Of a stretch of 64,000 nucleotides of DNA, positions 1 to 11,976 are shown piece by piece. How positions within the stretch are numbered: the stretch's first letter is position 1; each line of letters opens with the position of its first letter. The notes beneath the pieces were generated by a model that was not told the origin of the DNA, did not search any database, and was given only the letters and a program-made list of their open reading frames with translations. A program made the position numbers and the translations under genes. Source of the stretch: Silene latifolia (Eukaryota; Streptophyta; Magnoliopsida; Caryophyllales; Caryophyllaceae); assembly GCF_048544455.1 (NCBI RefSeq), contig NC_133529.1, positions 56,101,271 through 56,165,270 on the forward strand, written 5' to 3'.

Positions 1-700
1 ACTTGTTTTATGCATTCTTTTGTTCACAAAAATTCTAATAACTCATACTATGTTACTAATGTAGTAATAATAACATTATTAGAATCATTTAAGGATACTA
101 ATATATAAATCTAGTTAATCGATATATTAGTTTTAAAGGATTTGGTTTGGGTGCAACAAGAGGAGGATCTCTATATTTGGGATTTAGGAGGATCATCGAT
201 AATACTTGAGCTCAAGAACAAATAAGTAAGGTGTCCTTATTTGTGCCCAAATTTCGAACCAAAATAATGTAAAGAACATTATTTTTCTCTTTACCTCTTA
301 ATTAGTTATGCATGCACTAGATCTTAATGAACTTAAGTTAATATGTTCATTAATTCCCTATTAGAAGTGTCTAATAATAGGTATATGAACCTAACAACGA
401 CAACTACGTCATACCGAGATAAGAGAGATTATTCGGGAAGGAATTAGCTTAATGATTATTTTGGGTTGTGATGGTATGAGTTTGATGTGACTTCTGAGAT
501 TGTAAAGTGAATGGAGATGATAATAACATTGAGGATTTGGGATACTTTTTTTGGTTACAGCTTCGATAAGGATTAGAGTGCGCAGCGGTTAGGATTCCGA
601 GATGACCTTTGTTGATGATCACTTGTAATTCTTACATTCTTTTGATCTGATCTTTGAATTTCAAGTTTCGAACACGAAACTTCTTTTTAGGGGGTTGGAT
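1..700 (+). mobile_element. 3' internal noncoding end of a plus-strand Ty3/gypsy element
   Basis: No ORF with recognisable homology is present. The stretch ends in a palindrome and a purine-rich tract directly before a TGTAACACCCC LTR start, so it is read as the 3' untranslated internal region of an LTR retrotransposon whose coding part lies to the left of the window. Established: PPTs sit immediately upstream of 3' LTRs. The clade (chromovirus/Tekay-like) is a guess from the PPT-proximal motif and the LTR start. Confidence 0.6.
663..700 (+). promoter_or_regulatory. Palindrome plus polypurine tract before the 3' LTR
   Basis: A perfect 8-bp inverted repeat, AAGTTTCG (663-670) and CGAAACTT (675-682) with a 4-nt spacer, is followed by TAGGGGGTTGGAT ending at 700, the PPT next to the LTR start at 701. 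The same inverted repeat with the same spacing occurs at the equivalent place of the element nested in this LTR (5531-5550, other strand). Confidence 0.65.
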
Positions 701-1006
701 TGTAACACCCCGTATTTTATAATAATATTTTATTATAAAAGTATTATATTAAATTAATTATTTTTGAAGTTTAATAATGTATTTTGGAATTATTTATATT
801 TATCGCTTTCGTTCTCTATTTTATTATTTCTTATTTTGACCTACCTTGAATGGGTTAAAATGTCCGTGCACCACTTGGCTATTTTAATTTAAAAATCATC
901 TCTTTTATATAAGCTCTCCAAGCGTTTTAATAATACTCAACCCAATTTGTAAACAGATAATCCATTGTATGAGCTAATGGACCCAAAGCCTATTAGTTAG
1001 TCCCCT

Positions 1007-1014
1007 TATAAATA
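1007..1014 (+). promoter_or_regulatory. TATA box of the split LTR
   Basis: TATAAATA lies about 306 bp inside the LTR and is followed about 60-80 bp later by pyrimidine-rich sequence. It is the best TATA element in this LTR and marks the U3/R border region by inference. Confidence 0.6.
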
Positions 1015-1677
1015 GAATTTAACCTAGCAAGCAACTAGGTCAATTATTTATTTGGTGTGCGAGATTTCTGCCGCGCGCCTCTCCTCCTCTTTTTCTCTCT
1101 TTCGTTTTTCTTTTCTCCCTTTGACTCCATTGTTGAATATCTTTCCTTCTTCCAAACTCCTACACAAATTATATTTTCACAATTTTTGCTCTTATCTTTA
1201 CAACATATTCTTCTCCAAATAATTTTATGGGGATTATTTGTATGGACCTTTAGACCTACCTTTAAGGTCTCTTATTTTGTGAGTAAAGAAGGAGATGTCA
1301 TTCTTCTGGGCGTTTTTAAAAGATTAATTGCGTGGTGAAATTTCTATCACAAGGGTTTGGATTTCCGCATTCTTTAATGTTGATTTTTGGGGACGTTGAC
1401 ACGTGTTGGAGACAAGGTTTTCTGGGTCGTGTCTTTTATGGAGGTTTACATTGATTTGCATCATTGATTGTTAAAAAGGTAACTGGGTGTTTCTCTTTTA
1501 ATTGTGTTTATGTCAATTGATGTAATTAATATGATTTAATGATTGTTTTACATGATTGGTACATGTTTGATTATTTGTTATCATGATTAAATATGTTTCG
1601 CATGTTTGTATATGTTTTTATGCGTTAATCACATGTCATATGTTGCTTGTTCGTTAAATATCGGTTTCATGAGCGTA

Positions 1678-2095
1678 ATTAGGGTTTACGAGTGAACCCT
1701 AATGGCGGCATCATAGGCGGCCAAGAGTGATGTCCGAAGTTATAGCTAAAGCTAGTATAAACTTGACGATGATTCAAATGTTATAGCTGAAGTTAGTACA
1801 ACTTTGGGTTGTTACTCAAGTTATGGCTGTTTGAGGTATAACCTTGGAAATATGAATTCAAGGTTATAGCCGAACCTACTATAACATTGAAGTGCGAGTC
1901 AAGGTTATAACTGTAACTAATGTAACCCTGCGATTATGGCTCAAGGTTATGGTTGACGCTAGTATAACTTTGAGTTTCGTGTCAAAGTTATGGTTGGGGT
2001 TACTATAACTTCAAAGGTATTTGTTGAAGTTATAGTCGATGTTAGTATAACCTCACATATAAAGTTCATGTTATGGTTAAGGTTACTATAACATT
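1678..2095 (+). repeat. Hairpin array 1 (GTTATA...TATAAC family)
   Basis: About nine imperfect tandem units of roughly 35-50 bp follow an initial 9-bp hairpin (ATTAGGGTT 1678-1686 / AACCCTAAT 1695-1703). Each unit is an inverted repeat around a loop resembling GCYGAAGYTAG. Examples: 1857-1869 with 1879-1891 (12 of 13 pairs); 1941-1950 with 1964-1973 (10 pairs, one G-T); 1985-1991 with 2005-2011; 2025-2034 with 2046-2055 (9 of 10); 2068-2074 with 2088-2094. The bases flanking the GTTAT core differ between units, but the opposite arm changes with them. Confidence 0.8.
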
Positions 2096-2370
2096 GATCA
2101 TTAGTATTTGTTTCGTATATAGACTTATACCCAATTGTAGTATAACATTGTGTTAGCTTATGTCTTTGGTTACTCTATTCACATGATAAGTAGTACAGTC
2201 GGTTACACTGTTCTACGAGTCGAGTCGTGATGTTTGTTCATGCATTGTTGGTGCTGTCAGTTATACTGTATACTTGTTATTTGGTTGGTTGTATACATGA
2301 TGATAGTATCAGTTATATATTATCGGAATGAACAAAGGCTACCCTTCGGGGATTCTTATGGTCTATGGTC

Positions 2371-2385
2371 GGGGGGGGGGGGGGG
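2371..2385 (+). repeat. Run of 15 G
   Basis: A homopolymer of 15 consecutive G inside the split LTR, just before hairpin array 2. Length is prone to sequencing error. Confidence 0.9.
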
Positions 2386-2388
2386 TAG

Positions 2389-2462
2389 CAGAGGCAGTTT
2401 GTTATACGCTCTGTTCCCCGAGTGTCGTTCGGTGTAGCAGAGGTAGTTCGTTATACGCTTTG
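2389..2462 (+). repeat. Hairpin array 2, left part (GCAGTTCGTTATACG loop)
   Basis: Two units precede the nested insertion: CAGAG (2389-2393) / CTCTG (2409-2413), and CAGAG (2438-2442) / CTTTG (2458-2462), the latter with one G-T pair. Both enclose a nearly constant loop of about 15 nt. The array continues at 11977, after the 9.5-kb insertion. Confidence 0.8.
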
Positions 2463-2480
2463 TGTTTCATCAAGAGGTCT

Positions 2481-2485
2481 GGCCA
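2481..2485 (+). repeat. TSD GGCCA, left copy
   Basis: GGCCA here and at 11961-11965 flank the TG...CA ends of the nested element. This is the 5-bp duplication expected of LTR-element integration. Confidence 0.9.
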
Positions 2486-5400
2486 TGTGACACCCCCATT
2501 TATTGCGGAAAAGTAAACACGTAATTCTACAGAAAAACTGGTAGAATATGTTTGTAATTGGTTCAATCAAATAAAACCTGTAATTTTAAAAACTTTTCTA
2601 AACCAACCACAAACACTTCCAAATGAAGAGTGCCAAAACCTGCAAATACTAACATCCTAATTTACATAACATGCTAAAGTCGCGAGAATAAAGTGATACA
2701 AACCAAAGTATGAGAGGGAGACATATGTCCCTCCAAAATATAACACAACCATATGTTTAAAGGTTTACTACAAAATATAACCAAACTAAGTCCAAGGTTC
2801 TTTTGCTCACTAGCTCGTCTGTGACCCCATCTAATCATCATCAACCTGTCAATCGCATTTTATACAAACACGAAAGCCACAATTCAGTGGGGAGTAACTT
2901 CGAGTCCTCCCAGCCACGAAATGTCATAATTAATGTAACATGAAAACATAAGAATATGAATATGACTAACACAAAGCCTTAGCATATAGATGCTAGACAA
3001 TCGTGCTTATCATGTGAACAACAATATAACAACACATAGTCCTAGCATGTGAATACTAGACCGACTCATAATACACTATCATGTGAATCACATAACATCC
3101 AGGAATCCAAACTCTATCAACCATAGCCGGCTTGCATCTCACCTTCTATGATTCATAGAATCATCAAACAAGAAAGGGCAATATATCAAAGACAGGCATA
3201 AGTTCTTAGCACCGTCAATAGTCACTTTGTAACTCAAGTCTATACCACGAGGTAGGGAAGGTAATCGAACCGGTATCTTGGCTCAGCGGTTACTATTAAG
3301 AAAACATGGCCAAGAGACAACACAACCCTAGCCTAAAATCTGCGCAGACCTAGACATGCGGATACACACCACCGCACCCAAGACTCACAACTTTTTTTAA
3401 AACAAAGTGAAGTGAGTACCCTAAGGACACCACCGAAGGGTCGGCTAGTACTTAAGCTGACCCCATACTATCAAAATAAGTACCTGAGGTCATGCCCCAA
3501 CTTGGATAAACATCCACTAGTCAGGAACACAAAGGCTATCAAGCAGTGAACATATACTCGTCAAAGACTATAAAGACCTATCTATGATGAAGGCCGAAGT
3601 ACTCACCTAGAACCTAGTCCCAGCTAGTCCCAACTTGAATATTTTAGCCCACACCACACAAGTAAACCACACCAATCAAGTAAGACACCCACTTAACCAT
3701 AAGAGGGCAATAAGTCCTACTTACAAACATAAATTCTAATATTCTATCATGTGAAAGGCTATATAAATGTCTAATCAGCAGACAATCCAACAATACATGT
3801 GAAATAAAAACATAATAAATGGCCTAAAACAAGAATAAGGCCAAATGTCATCCAACCGAATTTTTACCCGCAACCCCAGCCCTGCGACAGGTACGGGTTA
3901 AATCGCGGCTGACCAATCACTCAATTAACTGACATCGCATCAGTCAAAGGGACTAAGGCTCAGTTTTCGGCACAATCAACAAAACATTACAATTATCACT
4001 ATAAAATTCATTTTGAGTCTAATCATTACAATTTTATTTTATAATCTATCCTAACATGTGCAACTACTAATATAAACTTAATTTTTACCATTAACATAAT
4101 TTTTACTACTAATATGATTCAATTCAAAAGTATACTCATATGTGTCTTATACTAACTATAACATTAATGAACCCAAAATGACAAATATTGCATGAAAAAC
4201 CGCGAAACAAGCGACGGACCAACCCGGGCCAAGCACGGGCCTGCCGCGGCCCATCACGGGCCTGTTTCACTGCTGTGAACAGTACCGCGGGTCTGTGAAC
4301 AGTAACTTTTCTATAAATTTTTCGGTAAAACGACGCCAAATACTCATACGGACTCCGAATTGAGTGATTCAAGTGGCTAAACCACCTAATTTTTCGACGC
4401 CGTTCAATCTGTCATATTTTTGGAAACAATGGAAAATGTCTCGGTCCGGTACTGACACGTTCCAGCCAACACGCGGACTTGACACAACATGTATTTACTC
4501 ATCCAAATTTGTTCTAAACAATAATATACCAATGGTTAACATAATTTAAACATAATCATACTCATCTTACTCCATTCATTTATTTATCAACAAGATCGTC
4601 TCAAAACAACAACAATCAACAAACACAACTACTAATGTGACATTAATTCGTCGAGTAACTCGAAATATGTTACCTTAAGCTAGAAAAAGGCAAAATAACC
4701 CTTGAGAAAATCCTAAAAACAGTAGCTACCCATCATCCTCTACTATATAGGAGTCCCCCACATCATCCTCATAATCTTCACCTATTAAAAACAACAAAAA
4801 CACAACAAAAATCACCTAAACCGAAATTATACCCAAAAATCGTCTTAAAGCAACTTCAAGAAAACTGAAATTAAATTATACCAGGTTGTAGATCTCGGCG
4901 AGAGGATTCCGGAAATATAAATTTTGCGAAAAACGGACTAGTAACGAAGAAATTATGATGAAAATGGTGTTTTGGGTGATGATTATGGTAGAATGACGAT
5001 GGAGATGATGATACAAAGAAAAATCAGAAAAAAAATGAAGGGGAAGGGGGTGTGGTGTGCGTGAAAGGAAAGGAGAAAAGGAGAGGAGGAAGGTGCGGGA
5101 TTTTTAGTCGGGATTTTTACGAGTCGGGTTTGACTCGTTTCGATAATAATTAAAACCGTAAGTCAAATGCAAATTCCGACAAGACCAAAGTTTTTAAACA
5201 CAAGATTACAAGAAAATTAAGTACCCCTATGCCCTATATCCTAACTCATTTACCCAACGACCGTAAGAAATAGAAAATCCCATGTTTACGACTTTTCATC
5301 GAAATACCCTTTTATTAAAGAAAAGGTTCAAATATAGTTTAAATTACTTTTAAACATTTCCAAACTATCAAAAATAATTATATTACTTCAAAATAAAGTA

Positions 5401-5512
5401 AAATTATATTTTATCGAATTATTATTATTTCAAATAAATTAATATTAAATTAAAGTTGATTTAAATATTACTTTTAAAATATAATAACGGTCCAAAATTA
5501 CGGGGTGTTACA
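2486..5512 (-). repeat. LARD 3' LTR (3027 bp)
   Basis: Plus-strand ends are TGTGACACCCC and GGGGTGTTACA, an imperfect 11-bp terminal inverted repeat (10 of 11). It matches 8932-11960 almost base for base. The small ORFs inside (4136-4372 minus, 4364-4549 plus) recur in the other LTR simply because the LTR is duplicated, and have no recognisable product. Confidence 0.92.
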
Positions 5513-5550
5513 ATCACCCCTCCTTTTAAAAAGTTTCGTCCTCGAAACTT
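5513..5550 (-). promoter_or_regulatory. LARD polypurine tract and palindrome
   Basis: Read on the minus strand, AAGTTTCG-N4-CGAAACTT (5550-5531) is followed by AAAAGGAGGGGTGAT directly before the LTR start TGTAACACCCC. This fixes the element's orientation as minus. Confidence 0.8.
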
Positions 5551-8500
5551 AGAAGGAGAAATTATAGTAATCAACATATTAATAATATAATCATAAGAAA
5601 ATATAGGTATCTTTTCAATGATACGGTGATACTCTTGTTGATCAGACAAGAACATCCACATTTCATATCAAGATATAAAAATATTTCTACACCAATAAAT
5701 GAGAAAACCCATTATTGGGACGTCACCAATAACGAGATTTAACACTCATTAATGTTAATACCATTAAAAATCATAAAAGCATTTTCAAAATTTTAGTTTA
5801 AAATTCTATTATATGAATAATAATCAAAAGAGTTGTATGAATATCATGAGGTAAGAATTGAAGTCGAACCTAAATGGGTGTCAAAGACGGAGTTTCATAG
5901 GTTACCAACACCAAACTTATGAGAGGAGTATGATGAACTAAGGAAAAGAGGTATGAGCAGTAACGCTCATGATCAAGGAAGAAGGAAAATCAGACAACAA
6001 GGAAATGCCAGACACTTTTATCACAAACTACAACAACACCCAAAACGGTTCCAGAAACTTCCTAACAACAAAACTCATAACCACATCACCCCCAAGGGTT
6101 TCCTCAATTGCTTATGTTACCTCATCCTAACCTATTCCCTGAAACAAGGTATTTCACTATAAGCGTGATCTCATCGCTCCAAATCCTCAAACATCCAGAA
6201 ACAACTTTCACAAACCTAAGGTCAAGGCTTCCAACAAAACTATATTCATATCTAACTAGTGTCAGCTATGGGTTCCTCATAAAAAGTAAACCTTCAATCA
6301 AAAATCCCCATACCAAGCTCTAAACTCCAAGAGAAGGTTCCTCCAATATTCCACAAGGTTCCCATTTCCAAACAAGGTAGTAACATACCAACCCCAACTC
6401 TGAAAAATCAATAGGATCTCAAGTTTTCTATCCTTTTGCTTACTAAGGATTACCGAAAACGGATCTACACTCAGCTACAACACAGTCCCATCATCTCAAA
6501 TACCCAATGCGACCTCAAAGTCTATAAAACTATAGGTTTAACAAATTCTTCTCAATACTAAGTCTCTCTTAACTCAAGAACTCTCAAGAGCCAACTAATA
6601 CCAAATCACATCACCAAAGAGTATTCTTTCAAATTTGACATCTTAAAACTAACTTACCATCAAATTCCCAAGGAACGAGGTCTTAATTGTAACAACACTT
6701 TATCACCTCAAAGTTCCTAAAACCATAAATTGAAACTATGTCCTTTAACCTAACAATTGGTGTCAACCATACCATTACCCTTTCTAGTTACCCAAAACAG
6801 ATGATAAGACTTCCCAACAATGTAGCTTACTCTCACTCTCATACTATACTTGAAGTAGTAATCCATATCACCCAAAATGGTATGACCACAAGTGACAATG
6901 ACAGTTTGTCCTTGCATTTGGCTTGGTTTTTCTGCTCCCACATGCTTCATTCTTGATGCCAATATTATTTCTTCATCCAAGCATCATCATAGGACTAAGG
7001 TACATTTGTTGGACGAGTTATACATAGCATATGAATGGCCAAAACCCTTTGAACGTTCCTGGTTCAAAACAGAACTGATGCATTTTACTCAGCAACACTT
7101 CCAGTTTCTATGTCAATTTGCAGACCCCATATCTCGCTCCTCAAGTTGAATTAGACTGTCCCATAGGTACCAAATGAAAGGTACTTAAGTTAGCTACCAC
7201 CTCCAAAAAGAATTACCCCTATATGTTGTCTGGCTTGGGAGGTATGATTGTTTTAGTACCGACAGGTCAGGCTGAACCTCTGCTGTACTTTTCAGCACGC
7301 AGGGGCAGATTTCAGATGGCATAACTCTTGACTCAAGATGAACCACAAGGTGAACCATATACCAAATCGAAGCTAGATGAGTTAGCTATCATCTCCAACT
7401 GGAATAACGCAAGAAAATGGCCTGGATCTTGAGTTATTAAACTGTTTGTAAGTTCAGGTCAGAAATGCTTTAACTGTAACATGAAATCATGCCAGTCTTT
7501 GAGGGATTACTGAGGAAAATCCACACGGTAAAACTTGACCATTCCAAGTCCATGAGAAAGATGACATTCTCAACATTTTATACATATAAAGAACATAATT
7601 TTTGACCAAGTAAAACTCAAGATATGAGCATTTGAACAAAGCCATTCCTCAGCTCAATTCTACCAGAATGTTATGGAAATGCTATTGTTTCGGATAATCT
7701 CATGGCTTGTTCTCTTTTCAAAAATGCAATGCATGAACTCCTGTTGCAAACCTCCTTTCTTCAAAAGAATTTGCCTCAAATTCAGTTTGATGAAAAACCA
7801 TAACAATCAATTCCTCAACTCATTTGGTTTCAAGAGCCAAGATCAATTCACCATTCAAATTCATTTGTTACCATCCAAGTCCCAAAGTATCTCCTTTACA
7901 ATTCTCGTCATCAAACTTCACTTATTATGTCATCCCCAAATACCATGGCTGGTTTACTCCATCATCTCACCGCTTAATACTTCTAGTCTCCGATACCCTA
8001 AATTAGAATCAGCTCTTTGAACTCACGAACTACATTGAACAACATTCCACCAAAATTCCCAAATTCAGATATGATTAAAAAGGTCAACCACGTGTTCTCA
8101 AATTTCGAAAGGTCAACAAGGGCTACTCTATACTAGATTTGGTCAACTCAAAAGATTTAACAAACTAACTAATTCCAAAGTACGATACCAATCCATTAAG
8201 CAACGTCAATGTCCTATTGTATTCCTTTCAAGGCCTACAAGAATTAGGGCTAACTATCATTCCTTTAATTCTCCACAAGAAACATCGAGACTCTCGAATG
8301 AAGTAGCTTAGGTTCATTCCATGTTATGTGCTAAGGTAGTACCCATGCTCAATCATCTATAACAAACAAGCTCTCAATAGACATAAATCCCAAGATGTTT
8401 CTCAACCCACTAGGCTCTCATATCAAGCACAACTAACAAGACTAACCAAAGGATCCCAAGTTATATTCTCCTATACAACTCAAACCTTAAACAATCAATT

Positions 8501-8918
8501 TCTCAACTCGTTCACGCCTTCCAATGATACATTCTCTCAAAACTGGGTTCTCTTGAACAAGGGAACTATCCTGCAGAATAAAAGAAAGGTGTCCTCAAGG
8601 ACTCTTATTATAAGAAGAAAACGAACCAAGGATGAATCGGAAGAAAGAATTGAAAGGTAGTTACCAAGGCGAGAGAAGAGGAGTCTGAAAGACGAATAAA
8701 CAACGAGATTGGAAAATTAAGGTAAGATTGCATTATCTACATCTATTGGAGAGCCATCTTACAAAAGAGAAAATCAATTAGTACCTAACAATTAGCAATC
8801 ACAAACAGACTACCACATAAAATCCTAAATCTACCCATCCTACCCTTCTCTCAAGTTTATTATTTAAAGGTCAAGTGATTCTAAGTGGGGTGCACAAACG
8901 TGCGTCGGGAGCAACAAG
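5551..8918 (-). other. LARD internal domain, noncoding
   Basis: About 3.4 kb with only scattered short ORFs (largest 115 codons at 7673-8020) and no gag, protease, RT, RNase H or integrase motif on either strand. It probably holds packaging and priming signals only (inference). Confidence 0.75.
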
Positions 8919-8930
8919 CTCTGATACCAA
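8919..8930 (-). promoter_or_regulatory. LARD primer-binding site (initiator tRNA-Met type)
   Basis: The plus strand reads GCTCTGATACCA, so the minus strand reads TGGTATCAGAGC, the standard plant PBS complementary to the 3' end of initiator tRNA-Met. It is separated from the LTR (starting at 8932) by one base. Confidence 0.92.
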
Positions 8931-8931
8931 C

Positions 8932-11900
8932 TGTGACACCCCCATTTATTGCGGAAAAGTAAACACGTAATTCTACAGAAAAACTGGTAGAATATGTTTG
9001 TAATTGGTTCAATCAAATAAAACCTGTAATTTTAAAAACTTTTCTAAACCAACCACAAACACTTCCAAATGAAGAGTGCCAAAACCTGCAAATACTAACA
9101 TCCTAATTTACATAACATGCTAAAGTCGCGAGAATAAAGTGATACAAACCAAAGTATGAGAGGGAGACATATGTCCCTCCAAAATATAACACAACCATAT
9201 GTTTAAAGGTTTACTACAAAATATAACCAAACTAAGTCCAAGGTTCTTTTGCTCACTAGCTCGTCTGTGACCCCATCTAATCATCATCAACCTGTCAATC
9301 GCATTTTATACAAACACGAAAGCCACAATTCAGTGGGGAGTAACTTCGAGTCCTCCCAGCCACGAAATGTCATAATTAATGTAACATGAAAACATAAGAA
9401 TATGAATATGACTAACACAAAGCCTTAGCATATAGATGCTAGACAATCGTGCTTATCATGTGAACAACAATATAACAACACATAGTCCTAGCATGTGAAT
9501 ACTAGACCGACTCATAATACACTATCATGTGAATCACATAACATCCAGGAATCCAAACTCTATCAACCATAGCCGGCTTGCATCTCACCTTCTATGATTC
9601 ATAGAATCATCAAACAAGAAAGGGCAATATATCAAAGACAGGCATAAGTTCTTAGCACCGTCAATAGTCACTTTGTAACTCAAGTCTATACCACGAGGTA
9701 GGGAAGGTAATCGAACCGGTATCTTGGCTCAGCGGTTACTATTAAGAAAACATGGCCAAGAGACAACACAACCCTAGCCTAAAATCACAAGCTTGAGACC
9801 TAGACATGCGGATACACACCACCGCACCCAAGACTCACAACTTTTTTAAAACAAAGTGAAGTGAGTACCCTAAGGACACCACCGAAGGGTCGGCTAGTAC
9901 TTAAGTCGACCCCATACTATCAAAATAAGTACCTGAGGTCATGCCCCAACTTGGATAAACATCCACTAGTCAGGAACACAAAGGCTATCAAGCAGTGAAC
10001 ATATACTCGTCAAAGACTATAAAGACCTATCTATGATGAAGGCCGAAGTACTCACCTAGAACCTAGTCCCAGCTAGTCCCAACTTGAATATTTTAGCCCA
10101 CACCACACAAGTAAACCACACCAATCAAGTAAGACACCCACTTAACCATAAGAGGGCAATAAGTCCTACTTACAAACATAAATTCTAATATTCTATCATG
10201 TGAAAGGCTATATAAATGTCTAATCAGCAGACAATCCAACAATACATGTGAAATAAAAACATAATAAATGGCCTAAAACAAGAATAAGGCCAAATGTCAT
10301 CCAACCGAATTTTTACCCGCAACCCCAGCCCTGCGACAGGTACGGGTTAAATCGCGGCTGACCAATCACTCAATTAACTGACATCGCATCAGTCAAAGGG
10401 ACTAAGGCTCAGTTTTCGGCACAATCAACAAAACATTACAATTATCACTATAAAATTCATTTTGAGTCTAATCATTACAATTTTATTTTATAATCTATCC
10501 TAACATGTGCAACTACTAATATAAACTTAATTTTTACCATTAACATAATTTTTACTACTAATATGATTCAATTCAAAAGTATACTCATATGTGTCTTATA
10601 CTAACTATAACATTAATGAACCCAAAATGACAAATATTGCATGAAAAACCGCGAAACAAGCGACGGACCAACCCGGGCCAAGCACGGGCCTGCCATGCCC
10701 ATCACGGGCCTGTTTCACTGCTGTGAACAGTACCGCGGGTCTGTGAACAGTAACTTTTCTATAAATTTTTCGGTAAAACGACGCCAAATACTCATACGGA
10801 CTCCGAATTGAGTGATTCAAGTGGCTAAACCACCTAATTTTTCGACGCCGTTCAATCTGTCATATTTTTGGAAACAATGGAAAATGTCTCGGTCCGGTAC
10901 TGACACGTTCCAGCCAACACGCGGACTTGACACAACATGTATTTACTCATCCAAATTTGTTCTAAACAATAATATACCAATGGTTAACATAATTTAAACA
11001 TAATCATACTCATCTTACTCCATTCATTTATTTATCAACAAGATCGTCTCAAAACAACAACAATCAACAAACACAACTACTAATGTGACATTAATTCGTC
11101 GAGTAACTCGAAATATGTTACCTTAAGCTAGAAAAAGGCAAAATAACCCTTGAGAAAATCCTAAAAACAGTAGCTACCCATCATCCTCTACTATATAGGA
11201 GTCCCCTATATCATCCTCATAATCTTCACCTATTAAAAACAACAAAAACACAACAAAAATCACCTAAACCGAAATTATACCCAAAAATCGTCTTAAAGCA
11301 ACTTCAAGAAAACTGAAATTAAATTATACCAGGTTGTAGATCTCGGCGAGAGGATTCCGGAAATATAAATTTTGCGAAAAACGGACTAGTAACGAAGAAA
11401 TTATGATGAAAATGGTGTTTTGGGTGATGATTATGGTAGAATGACGATGGAGATGATGATACAAAGAAAAATCAGAAAAAAAATGAAGGGGAAGGGGGTG
11501 TGGTGTGCGTGAAAGGAAAGGAGAAAAGGAGAGGAGGAAGGTGCGGGATTTTTAGTCGGGATTTTTACGAGTCGGGTTTGACTCGTTTCGATAATAATTA
11601 AAACCGTAAGTCAAATGCAAATTCCGACAAGACCAAAGTTTTTAAACACAAGATTACAAGAAAATTAAGTACCCCTATGCCCTATATCCTAACTCATTTA
11701 CCCAACGACCGTAAGAAATAGAAAATCCCATGTTTACGACTTTTCATCGAAATACCCTTTTATTAAAGAAAAGGTTCAAATATAGTTTAAATTACTTTTA
11801 AACATTTCCAAACTATCAAAAATAATTATATTACTTCAAAATAAAGTAAAATTATATTTTATCGAATTATTATTATTTCAAATAAATTAATATTAAATTA

Positions 11901-11960
11901 AAGTTGATTTAAATATTACTTTTAAAATATAATAACGGTCCAAAATTACGGGGTGTTACA
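8932..11960 (-). repeat. LARD 5' LTR (3029 bp)
   Basis: Partner of 2486-5512. Differences noticed by eye are short clusters, for example TGCGCA at about 3350 versus a different 10-12 nt word at about 9786, AGCTGACC versus AGTCGACC near 3457/9905, and CGCGGCC versus ATGCC near 4247/10693. Confidence 0.92.
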
Positions 11961-11965
11961 GGCCA
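11961..11965 (+). repeat. TSD GGCCA, right copy
   Basis: Matches 2481-2485. Confidence 0.9.
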
Positions 11966-11976
11966 GGTCTTAGGCA

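Larger units (their letters stand above)
2486..11960 (-). mobile_element. Complete noncoding LTR element (LARD-like), 9475 bp
   Basis: Two near-identical 3-kb LTRs (2486-5512 and 8932-11960) enclose 3419 bp without any ORF of recognisable homology. Orientation is minus: the PBS lies left of the right-hand LTR and the PPT right of the left-hand LTR. A 5-bp TSD flanks the whole. Large retrotransposon derivatives (LARDs) are a known class with long LTRs and a noncoding interior that depend on proteins from autonomous partners. The minus-strand LTR begins TGTAACACCCCGTA, exactly like the host LTR at 701, so the partner may be the same family (inference). By eye only about five small difference clusters separate the two LTRs, suggesting a recent insertion. 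Confidence 0.9.

Noticed and set aside
1057..1338. 93-codon plus-strand ORF in the split LTR
   Set aside because: Low-complexity Phe/Leu/Ser translation of a pyrimidine-rich leader just after the TATA box. No homology and no support as a gene.
4136..4549. ORFs (78 aa minus, 61 aa plus) duplicated at 10605-10997
   Set aside because: The duplication is explained by the LARD LTR pair. The minus-strand copies even differ by a frame-changing indel between LTRs, so they are not maintained.
6738..8020. Possible coding gene inside the LARD (72-115-codon ORFs on both strands)
   Set aside because: No conserved motif, overlapping ORFs on both strands, and composition like the surrounding noncoding DNA.
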